NCBI GenBank assembly: GCA_035444405.1
Contig: DAOMOP010000017.1
Span: 1 to 34,540 of the forward strand
From: DAOMOP01 sp035444405
Lineage (GTDB): Bacteria > Pseudomonadota > Gammaproteobacteria > Burkholderiales > Rhodocyclaceae
DNA: 34,540 nt
Reading direction: 5' to 3'
In this document: piece after piece, positions 1 to 7,147 of the stretch
How the letters are laid out: every line of letters begins with the position of its first letter
How positions within the stretch are numbered: the first letter of the stretch is position 1
Translations under genes and position numbers: made by a program
The notes under the pieces: model-generated
Seen by the model: only the letters and a program-made list of their open reading frames with translations
Databases searched by the model: none
Told to the model about the DNA's origin: nothing

Positions 1-527
1 GCATCGAGGTGCTGCTGCTCTCGGACCGCGTCGACGAGTGGGTGATCGGCAACCTGACCGAGTTCGACGGCAAGCCGCTGCAGTCGGTCGCCAAGGGCGG
101 GCTCGATCTGGGCGAGCTCGAGGACGAGGCCGAGAAGAAGGAGGCCGAGAAGGCCGCCGACGAGTTCAAGGAACTGCTCGACAAGATGAAGGCGAGCCTC
201 GGCGAGCGCGTCAAGGACGTGCGCGTCACACACCGGCTCACCGATTCGCCGGCCTGCCTGGTCGCCGACGAGCACGACATGGGCATGAACCTGGCGCGCA
301 TCCTGAAGGCCGCCGGCCAGAGCGCGCCGGCCGCCAAGCCCATCCTCGAGATCAACCCGACCCACCCGGCGCTGCTGCGCCTGAAGTACGAGGAGCAGAA
401 CTTCGACGACTGGGCCGCGGTGCTGTTCGACCAGGCGCTGCTCGCCGAAGGCGGCACGCTCGACGATCCGGCGACCTTCGTCAAGCGCATCAACCAGCTG
501 ATGCTGGCAATGAGCGGCGGGGCCTAA
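1..527 (+). CDS. htpG: Molecular chaperone HtpG (Hsp90), C-terminal part
   Basis: This is the 3' end of an Hsp90-family chaperone gene cut by the window edge; the reading frame begins at base 3 and ends at the TAA at 525-527, giving about 174 residues. The visible part covers the end of the middle domain (the IEVLLLSDRVDEW and LTEFDGK motifs) and the C-terminal dimerisation domain, with the family signatures HRLTDSPACLVADEHDM and EINPTHPAL. HtpG is a cytosolic ATP-dependent chaperone acting on unfolded clients; the ATPase domain lies outside the window. A charged Glu/Lys stretch (about residues 38-60) links the two domains, as is usual. A GC-rich hairpin about 35 nt after the stop probably ends the transcript. 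Confidence 0.96.
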   Translation, partial: IEVLLLSDRVDEWVIGNLTEFDGKPLQSVAKGGLDLGELEDEAEKKEAEKAADEFKELLDKMKASLGERVKDVRVTHRLTDSPACLVADEHDMGMNLARILKAAGQSAPAAKPILEINPTHPALLRLKYEEQNFDDWAAVLFDQALLAEGGTLDDPATFVKRINQLMLAMSGGA

Positions 528-562
528 GCTCCCGCGCGCACGCGCCGGCCGACGTTGTGCCC

Positions 563-596
563 GGGGCGCCGCACGTGTTCGCACGGGCGGCGCCCC
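563..596 (+). terminator. GC-rich hairpin after htpG
   Basis: A 9-bp perfect stem (563-571 with 588-596) encloses a smaller stem closed on a TTCG loop (575-584). It lies 36 nt after the htpG stop. Only two Ts follow, so it is a weak intrinsic terminator candidate or an mRNA-stabilising 3' hairpin. Confidence 0.45.
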
Positions 597-695
597 TTGC
601 GCTCGTGGCCATGCCGCGGGGACGCGGCCATGACGTCGGTGCGCTGCCGGGTCGCGTGTCGCGGCGTTGGCACGCACAGCCGCGCGCCCTGTACT

Positions 696-701
696 TATAA
701 T
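696..701 (+). promoter_or_regulatory. Sigma-70-type -10 box upstream of the REC-PAS gene
   Basis: A perfect TATAAT lies 32 nt before the ATG at 734. No good -35 box is found at 16-18 bp: the nearest TTGGCA is at 667-672, 23 bp away. The gene's ribosome-binding site AGGAG lies 9 nt before the ATG. Confidence 0.5.
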
Positions 702-733
702 CGGCCTTCGGACGGGGCCAGGAGCAGCGACGG

Positions 734-1912
734 ATGACCATCGAGGACGGCAATGCCCAGCAGGCACGGTCGGCGCGTGTGCTGCTGCTGGTCGATGACG
801 AGCCGAACATCCTCGCCGCGCTGCGCCGCGTGCTGCGCCGCGACGGCTACGAGATCCATACCGCGAACAGCGGTGCCGAAGCGCTCGAGGTGCTGGAGCG
901 GCAGCCGGTCGGCGTGATCGTGTCCGACCAGCGCATGCCGGGCATGACCGGCACGCAGTTCCTGAGCGAGGTCAAGCTGCGCTTCCCGCACACGACGCGC
1001 ATGGTGCTGTCCGGTTATACCGAGTTGAACTCGATCACCGAGGCGATCAACCAGGGCGCGATCTACAAGTTCCTGACCAAGCCCTGGGACGATGATCTGC
1101 TGCGCACCCACGTGGCCGAGGCCTTCCAGCGCTACGAGCTGTTGCAGGAGAACGCGCGCCTGGCCGAGCTCAATCGGGCGATGCTCGATGCCGTCAGCGA
1201 CATCGTGCTGCTGGTCGATCCGGCGACGATGACCATCGTGTCGGCCAACCAGGGCGCCGCCAGCCGGCTCGGCTACCCGGTCGGCACCCTCGTCGGCATG
1301 CCGATCGCGGCGATCGAATCGCTGCCGCAGGACATTTTCTACTTGGAGGAGATCGCCGCGGGCGAATTCAGGCCGCTCGCCGGTGTCGAGACCGAATACA
1401 CGACCGCATCCGGCGCCGCGATTCCGGTGCGCAAATCGACCGCGCACGCTTGCCGGGGCGAGCTCAACAACATCGTCGTGATCGCCCGCGACATCACGCG
1501 CGAGCGCCAGGTCGAGCACGAGCTCGCCCAGGCGAGCTCGCGCATGGCGGCGATCTTCGAGGCCACTGCCGAGGGCATTGCAGTGATCGACAACGCCGGC
1601 CGCCTGGTCGGCATGAATCGGCGGCTGGCCGATCTGTGGCGCCTGTCCGACGAGGTCGCGTTCGACGGCGCCAGCCTGCTCGCGTGGATGGCCGGGCGCT
1701 GCCGTGATGCGAGCGAGGCGATGCTGCAGTTCGAAGCCGCACTCGCCGAATCGCAGTCGCGCTGCGGCGGGCACGTGCTGCTCGGTGATGGCCGCTGCGT
1801 GCAGTGGAGCATGAACCCGCAGCGGCTCGGCGACGAGGCCGTCGGCCAGGTGTTCAGCTTCCTCGACGTCACCGACGCGCTCGATGCCGCGGCGCACCTG
1901 CGCCAGCCTTAA
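734..1912 (+). CDS. Response regulator with REC domain and two PAS domains, no output domain
   Basis: A 392-residue cytosolic signalling protein. The N-terminal receiver domain (about 14-130) has the acidic pair D21/D22, the phosphoacceptor D65 in VIVSDQRMPG, S93 and K116 (KFLTKPW). This subtype often carries HD-GYP or histidine kinase modules. Two PAS-like segments follow: about 147-255, ending in the VIARDITRERQ linker typical of PAS-PAC, and about 265-385. No HD-GYP, GGDEF, kinase or DNA-binding domain follows; the protein ends shortly after the second PAS. It may act by protein-protein contact or pass phosphorylation to a partner encoded elsewhere. The start is supported by AGGAG 9 nt upstream. 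The ligand of the PAS domains is not predictable. Confidence 0.88.
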   Translation: MTIEDGNAQQARSARVLLLVDDEPNILAALRRVLRRDGYEIHTANSGAEALEVLERQPVGVIVSDQRMPGMTGTQFLSEVKLRFPHTTRMVLSGYTELNSITEAINQGAIYKFLTKPWDDDLLRTHVAEAFQRYELLQENARLAELNRAMLDAVSDIVLLVDPATMTIVSANQGAASRLGYPVGTLVGMPIAAIESLPQDIFYLEEIAAGEFRPLAGVETEYTTASGAAIPVRKSTAHACRGELNNIVVIARDITRERQVEHELAQASSRMAAIFEATAEGIAVIDNAGRLVGMNRRLADLWRLSDEVAFDGASLLAWMAGRCRDASEAMLQFEAALAESQSRCGGHVLLGDGRCVQWSMNPQRLGDEAVGQVFSFLDVTDALDAAAHLRQP

Positions 1913-1936
1913 GCGACGGCCACGGCCCGCCGCAGC

Positions 1937-3499
1937 CTACGGCGCCTTGTCGGTACCGCGACCGTCGGTGGCGGCGGGCGTGGCTGGCGGTGCTGCGGCC
2001 GGCGGGCTCGCCGTGGCGGTGTCCGGCGCGGTCGGCGTCGCAGATGCGTTGGTCGGGGCCGCGGCAGGGGCTTCGGTGCGCGCGGATCGGGGCGTTGGCG
2101 TGGAGGCGTCCCTGGTCTGTGCCTGCTTGTGCCGCGCGGCGGCCTCCATGCGCACTTCCGCCTGCACGCGGCGCAGGGTCGGATAGGCGAGCGCGTGGTA
2201 CAGCGGCACTGGTGCGACCGATCGCGAAAACGCGTGCGCGATCACCGCGGTCGCCATCAGCGGCAGCAGCATCTGATGATTGGCCGTCATCTCCATCACG
2301 ATCACGAAAGAGGTGATCGGCGTCTGCGTCATGCCGGCGAGGAAGGCGACCATGCCCAGCGTCAGCACCGCCGAGGCCTGCTCGGGCGGCAGCAGCATCG
2401 CGATGTTGGTGCCCATGCCGGCACCGACCGCGAGTGCCGGTGCGAAGATCCCGCCGGGGATGCGGCTCATGAAGGCGAACCAGATCACCGCCATCTTCGC
2501 GATCACGAAGTAGGCCGGCAGCTGCGCCGTGCCTTCCAGGGCGGCCTTGGTCTCGCCGTAGCCGGTCCCGTAGGTGAGACCGCCGGTGGCGAGGCCGACG
2601 AGCGCCGTGCCGAGTCCGCATACGGCCGCGAACATCACCGGCTGCGTGTCCGAAAAGCGGCCCAGCACTCCGGGCAGGCCGCGCGAGCTGGCGATCAGCA
2701 TGCGGCTGAAGAGTCCGCCGAGCAGCCCGCCGGCGATGCCGCAGGCAAGCACCGGCCACACGCCGGACGGCCACCCGAGCGAGGACGGCGTGCGGCCGAA
2801 ATACGTGTAGGTGCCGAGCACTGCGAGCGACATCAGGCCGGCGAAGATCACCGAGGTCAGCGTCGTGCTGTTGGCCTGGAAGGCGCGATGGCGGCAGATC
2901 TCCTCGATCGCGAATATGATGCCGCCCAGTGGTGTGTTGAACGCGGCGGCGATGCCGGCACCGCTGCCTGCGACGATCAGGTCGCGACTCGATGCGATGC
3001 GGTTTCTCTTGCGCCCGGCGAGGAGATGCAGCACGGATGCGCCGATCTGCACCGACGGACCCTCGCGGCCGACGGAGCCGCCCGACAACAGCGCGCCGAG
3101 TGTCAGCACGATCTTGGCGATCGCGATACGCAGCGACAGCAGCTTGCGCCGGATGCGACGGTCGTCGGTCAGCGATGCCGCGATGGCCTGCGGAATGCCG
3201 CTGCCCTGCGTGGCCGGATAGAAGCGGCGCGCAATCCAGGTCAGCAGCGCGAAGCCGACCGGTGCGATCAGCAGCGTCGCCCACGGCGACTGTGCGATCA
3301 CCCAGGCGTGCGCCTCGATCGCCAGCTCCGCACCGATCGCGAACAGGATTGCGAGCAGGCCGGCAAAAAGGGCCGCACCGACGAGCAGCACACGCTTGCG
3401 CCAGCGCCGCAGCGACAGCCATGGCAGCGCGTAGCGTCTGCCCCCCCGCCTGAACAGCCTGAAGGTGCTTGCCGGGGTGAATCGCTTCCTGTTTTCCAT
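1937..3499 (-). CDS. CLC-family chloride channel / Cl-/H+ antiporter
   Basis: A 520-residue polytopic inner-membrane protein of the CLC family. The ion-selectivity motifs are present: GSGIPQ (99-104), GREGPSV (144-150, with the external gating glutamate E146) and a PLY motif near residue 425 for the central tyrosine. The EE pair at 199-200 (FAIEE) aligns with the internal proton glutamate of E. coli ClcA, which favours a Cl-/H+ exchanger over a channel. No CBS domains follow. Instead the last 70 or so residues are a Pro/Ala/Thr-rich, apparently disordered tail ending in GRGTDKAP, which is unusual for the family. The gene is divergent from the marR gene; in E. coli such proteins help in acid resistance, but the role here is not shown. 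No strong Shine-Dalgarno sequence is seen before the ATG. Confidence 0.93.
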   Translation of the reverse strand: MENRKRFTPASTFRLFRRGGRRYALPWLSLRRWRKRVLLVGAALFAGLLAILFAIGAELAIEAHAWVIAQSPWATLLIAPVGFALLTWIARRFYPATQGSGIPQAIAASLTDDRRIRRKLLSLRIAIAKIVLTLGALLSGGSVGREGPSVQIGASVLHLLAGRKRNRIASSRDLIVAGSGAGIAAAFNTPLGGIIFAIEEICRHRAFQANSTTLTSVIFAGLMSLAVLGTYTYFGRTPSSLGWPSGVWPVLACGIAGGLLGGLFSRMLIASSRGLPGVLGRFSDTQPVMFAAVCGLGTALVGLATGGLTYGTGYGETKAALEGTAQLPAYFVIAKMAVIWFAFMSRIPGGIFAPALAVGAGMGTNIAMLLPPEQASAVLTLGMVAFLAGMTQTPITSFVIVMEMTANHQMLLPLMATAVIAHAFSRSVAPVPLYHALAYPTLRRVQAEVRMEAAARHKQAQTRDASTPTPRSARTEAPAAAPTNASATPTAPDTATASPPAAAPPATPAATDGRGTDKAP

Positions 3500-3579
3500 C
3501 TCGACTGCTGAGGGGTTGTTGCGGGGCTACCGTATCCGTTGATTCGTCGCCGCCGGTAGGCTTGTTCGTGTCATCGATG

Positions 3580-3601
3580 CAGGGCCGGCGCGCCGGCCCT
3601 G
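3580..3601. repeat. 22-bp perfect palindrome in the clc-marR intergenic region
   Basis: The 22 bases read the same on both strands with no loop (core GGCCGGCGCGCCGGCC). It lies between two divergent genes, 80 nt from the clc start and 137 nt from the marR start. It could be an operator or just a GC-rich palindrome; it is not a usual terminator because both genes start, not end, here. Confidence 0.5.
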
Positions 3602-3738
3602 TCGTCGGCTCGGCAGCGGCGCGACCGGACGACGGCTGTGCGCACTACGCGCGCTCGCAATATTTCGATACGATACGCGAGACGGGCGCCGCTGTTAAAC
3701 CGCGCCGGCATTTTTCGGACCAACGGAGTGTTTTCTTG

Positions 3739-4254
3739 ATGTCACGCAAGCCTGCCACCCCTAGGAGCACTGCAACCGAAATGTCGGCGTCGATCTCGCC
3801 GCTGTCGGTGCTGCAGCGCTTTCGCGTGCTGATCCGAACCGCGCAGCGCCACTCGCAGTGGATCGAGCGCCAGAGCGGCATCACCGGCGCGCAGTTGTGG
3901 GCCTTGCAGGAGTTGAGCGAGAAGCCCGGCCTGCGGGTCGGCGAGCTCGCCAACATGATGGCGCTGCACCAGTCGACGGCGTCGAACATGATCGACAAGC
4001 TCGAGTCGGCCGGACTGGTCCGCAAGGAGCGCACCAGCGCCGACCAGCGCGTCGTGCGCCTGTATCTGACCGACAGCGGTGCGGAACTGCTGACGCTGGC
4101 GCCGTCGCCGGCACGCGGCGTGCTGCCCGAGGCGCTGCGCCAGCTGCCCGCGGACGAGTTGTCGCGGCTGCAGCAGGATCTGGACGCGCTGCTCAAGCAG
4201 ATCAAGGAGATGGACGAGGGCTTCGGCATGCAGCCGCTGCCCTTCACCGAATAG
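3739..4254 (+). CDS. MarR-family transcriptional regulator
   Basis: A 171-residue winged-helix regulator. Helices 1-2 at about 20-60 precede the DNA-recognition helix (about 67-92, RVGELANMMALHQSTASNMIDKLESAGLV) and the wing, with the MarR signature D102-x-R104 (SADQRVVRLYLTDSG). The C-terminal helices (about 130-160) would dimerise. The ATG at 3739 is chosen over upstream in-frame starts because GGAG lies 10 nt before it and the MarR homology begins just after it. MarR proteins are usually dimeric repressors released by small phenolic ligands or oxidation; ligand and targets are unknown here. It is divergent from the CLC gene, so it might control that gene, itself, or both. A short inverted pair (CTCGC at 3654-3658, GCGAG at 3677-3681) upstream is a weak operator candidate. 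Confidence 0.93.
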   Translation: MSRKPATPRSTATEMSASISPLSVLQRFRVLIRTAQRHSQWIERQSGITGAQLWALQELSEKPGLRVGELANMMALHQSTASNMIDKLESAGLVRKERTSADQRVVRLYLTDSGAELLTLAPSPARGVLPEALRQLPADELSRLQQDLDALLKQIKEMDEGFGMQPLPFTE

Positions 4255-4263
4255 TCGTCGCCG

Positions 4264-4282
4264 GCGCGCCGCTGCGGCGCGC
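4264..4282. terminator. Hairpin between convergent marR and VWA genes
   Basis: An 8-bp GC-only stem (4264-4271 with 4275-4282) with a 3-nt loop fills the 28-bp gap between the two stop codons. It may act in both directions; no T-run flanks it. Confidence 0.4.
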
Positions 4283-5461
4283 TCAGTGCTTCTTCGACAG
4301 CTTGCGCATCGCCTCTTCGAGGCCGGCCAGCGTGAGCGGGAACATGCGGCCGCCGACGATGTTCTGGATGATCTCGATCGACTTGCGGTAAGGCCACAGC
4401 CGCTCGGGCTCGGGGTTCAGCCAGGCCGCCGCCGGCCACGCGTCGAGCAGACGGCGCAGCCACGCCGCGCCCGGTTCGGCGTTCATGTGCTCGATCGCGC
4501 CGTGCGGGTGCAGGATCTCGTACGGGCTCATCGTCGCGTCGCCGACGAAGATCAGCTTGTAGTCGGGACCGTACTTGTGGATCAGGTCGGCCACCGCGAT
4601 GCGGTCGGTATGGCGGCGGTAGCTGTCGCGCCACACCGACTCGTAGATGCAGTTGTGGAAGTAGAAGTACTCGAGATGCTTGAACTCGGTGCGGCACGCC
4701 GAGAACAGCTCCTCGCACACCTTGACGTGGTCGTCCATCGAGCCGCCGACGTCGAGAAACAGCAGCACCTTGACCGCGTTGTGGCGCTCCGGGCGCATCA
4801 GAAGGTCGAGCCAGCCGGCGTTCCTCGCGGTGGCGGCAATGGTGCCGTCGAGATCGAGCTCTTCGGCCGCACCTTCGCGCGCGAAGCGGCGCAGGCGGCG
4901 CAGCGCGACCTTGATGTTGCGCGTGCCCAGCTCGACCGAGTCGTCGAGGTTGCGGTATTCGCGCTTCTCCCACACCTTGACCGCGCTGCGGTTGCCGGCC
5001 GATTCGCCGCCGATGCGGATGCCTTCGGGGTGGTACCCGCCGTTGCCGAACGGCGAGGTGCCGCCGGTGCCGATCCACTTCGAGCCGCCCTGGTGGCGGC
5101 CCTTCTGCTCGGCCAGGCGCTTGCGCAGCTCCTCCATCAGGCGGTCCCAGCCGAGTTTCTCGAGGCGCGCCTTGTCCTCGGGCGTGAGATGCTTCTTCAT
5201 CATCGCGCGCAGCCACTCCTCGGGCAGCTCGGCGTCGAGTCCGGGTACCGCGGTGGCCTTGCCGAAATACTCGGCGAAGGCCTGGTCGAAGCGGTCGTAG
5301 TGCGACTCGTCCTTGACCAGACAGGTGCGCGCGTAGAAGTAGAATTCGTCGATCGAGTGGCCGCACACGCGCTCGCGCAGGCCCTCGAGCAGGGTCAGGA
5401 ACTCGCGCGTCGACACCGGCAGGCGCCGCGACTTGAGGTGCAGGAAGAAATCGATCAGCAT
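4283..5461 (-). CDS. CoxE-like VWA-domain protein, partner of the MoxR ATPase
   Basis: A 392-residue protein of the CoxE-like VWA family. A helical N-terminal half (about 1-125) is followed by a Gly-rich segment (about 122-155, TGGTSPFGNGG) and a C-terminal von Willebrand A domain starting at about 230. The metal-ion-dependent adhesion site reads DVGGSM (237-242), where the usual form is DxSxS, so the first serine is a glycine. A second acidic loop is at FVGDATMSP. These proteins pair with MoxR AAA+ ATPases as chaperones that mature or insert metal cofactors into enzyme complexes; the client here is unknown. The gene starts 33 bp after the MoxR gene on the same strand, so they are co-transcribed. 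Confidence 0.9.
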   Translation of the reverse strand: MLIDFFLHLKSRRLPVSTREFLTLLEGLRERVCGHSIDEFYFYARTCLVKDESHYDRFDQAFAEYFGKATAVPGLDAELPEEWLRAMMKKHLTPEDKARLEKLGWDRLMEELRKRLAEQKGRHQGGSKWIGTGGTSPFGNGGYHPEGIRIGGESAGNRSAVKVWEKREYRNLDDSVELGTRNIKVALRRLRRFAREGAAEELDLDGTIAATARNAGWLDLLMRPERHNAVKVLLFLDVGGSMDDHVKVCEELFSACRTEFKHLEYFYFHNCIYESVWRDSYRRHTDRIAVADLIHKYGPDYKLIFVGDATMSPYEILHPHGAIEHMNAEPGAAWLRRLLDAWPAAAWLNPEPERLWPYRKSIEIIQNIVGGRMFPLTLAGLEEAMRKLSKKH

Positions 5462-5494
5462 CGTGGCCTCATCGGGCGGACTCGCCGGGCCGGC

Positions 5495-6337
<843 letters not shown>

Positions 6338-6367
6338 GAGTGAAATTCCTGATGACCGAAGTGGGCG

Positions 6368-6373
6368 ATTATA
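6368..6373 (-). promoter_or_regulatory. -10 box (TATAAT) upstream of the MoxR gene
   Basis: A perfect TATAAT on the minus strand, 30 nt before the MoxR ATG. No convincing -35 box at 16-18 bp was found, so an activator may be needed or the match may be chance. Confidence 0.45.
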
Positions 6374-6411
6374 GGCCGGTTGACGCGAATTCGCCTTGCC
6401 GCGACAAGTGT

Positions 6412-6441
6412 TTGCAATCGGTCTACGATGAGACGTAGAAT
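6412..6441 (+). promoter_or_regulatory. Promoter with overlapping inverted repeat upstream of the cytochrome c pair
   Basis: TTGCAA (6412-6417), an 18-bp spacer and TAGAAT (6436-6441) resemble a sigma-70 promoter about 50 nt before the first cytochrome ATG. A perfect inverted repeat, TCTACG-N6-CGTAGA (6422-6439), spans the spacer and overlaps the -10 box, where a repressor would block transcription. The regulator is not known. Confidence 0.45.
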
Positions 6442-6491
6442 TTTTTCGTCGTTTCAGCCCCTGATCACAAGACCAACAGAGAGGAGACAGC

Positions 6492-6824
6492 ATGGAGGGA
6501 CGACATATTCTGTTTGCCTCGGCAATCACGCTGGCATCGGCAGGAGCGCTCGCCTTCGAGGGCGATGCCCAGGCGGCGCAGGGCCACGTTTCGATGTGTA
6601 TCGGCTGTCACGGCATCCCCGGCTACCGCACCGCGTTTCCGGAGGTCTATCCGGTGCCGAAGCTGGGCGGGCAGCATCCCGAGTATCTCGTCCGCGCCCT
6701 GCGCGCCTACCGCGACGGCACGCGCAGTCATCCGAGCATGCAGGCGATCGCCCGCGGATTGACCGACCAGCAGATGGCCGACCTGGCCGCCTATTACGGC
6801 CAGCCGGCGGAGGGCACACGATGA
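6492..6824 (+). CDS. Small periplasmic cytochrome c, class I (first of two)
   Basis: A 110-residue secreted monohaem cytochrome. A short signal sequence (about 1-22) precedes the haem-binding motif CIGCH (36-40). The mature part has PKLGGQHPEYLVRALRAYRDGTR and a methionine in HPSMQAIARGLTDQQMADLAAYY, the likely sixth haem ligand; this matches the cytochrome c4/c5-like domain. AGGAG lies 6 nt before the ATG. The stop overlaps the next cytochrome's start (ATGA), so the two are translationally coupled and may form a di-haem pair. Its partner oxidase or dehydrogenase is not in the window; it is divergent from the MoxR-VWA pair. Confidence 0.93.
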   Translation: MEGRHILFASAITLASAGALAFEGDAQAAQGHVSMCIGCHGIPGYRTAFPEVYPVPKLGGQHPEYLVRALRAYRDGTRSHPSMQAIARGLTDQQMADLAAYYGQPAEGTR

Positions 6825-7147
6825 TCGGCACCGGAGTGAAGTGTTTCGCCGTGTTCGCCCTCGCGCTCGCCGCGTTGCCGGCGCAGGCCTGGGATGCGGC
6901 GCGCGGCAAGGAGTTGTCCACGGTGTGCGGTGCCTGTCACGGTCCCGACGGCAACAGTCCGAGCGCCGATTTTCCGAAGCTCGCCGGCCAGCATCGCGAA
7001 TACCTGTACCGCGCGCTGCTCGACTACAAGCTCGGCAACCGTCAGGATCCTGTCATGACGGGCCAGGTCGCCGAGCTGTCGCGCCAGGATATGCGCGATC
7101 TCGCCGCCTTCTACGCGACCCAGGAAGGGCTTTACCTGAAGCGTTGA
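6821..7147 (+). CDS. Small periplasmic cytochrome c, class I (second of two)
   Basis: A 108-residue monohaem cytochrome with a clear signal peptide (1-23, cleavage after AQA) and haem motif CGACH (36-40), then PKLAGQHREYLYRALLDYKLGNR and the sixth-ligand methionine region DPVMTGQVAELSRQDMRDLAAFYA. It is paralogous to the preceding gene; together they look like the two halves of a cytochrome c4 split into separate proteins. The start overlaps the upstream stop by ATGA. Its 3' end overlaps the convergent protease gene by 16 bp. Confidence 0.93.
   Translation: MIGTGVKCFAVFALALAALPAQAWDAARGKELSTVCGACHGPDGNSPSADFPKLAGQHREYLYRALLDYKLGNRQDPVMTGQVAELSRQDMRDLAAFYATQEGLYLKR

Noticed and set aside
695..1897. 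Long minus-strand open frame opposite the REC-PAS gene
   Set aside because: Its translation has no domain logic, it lies fully opposite a clear response regulator, and long antisense frames are expected at this GC content.
2129..3511. Plus-strand 460-codon frame opposite the CLC gene
   Set aside because: Arg/His-rich translation without motifs; the CLC motifs are on the other strand.
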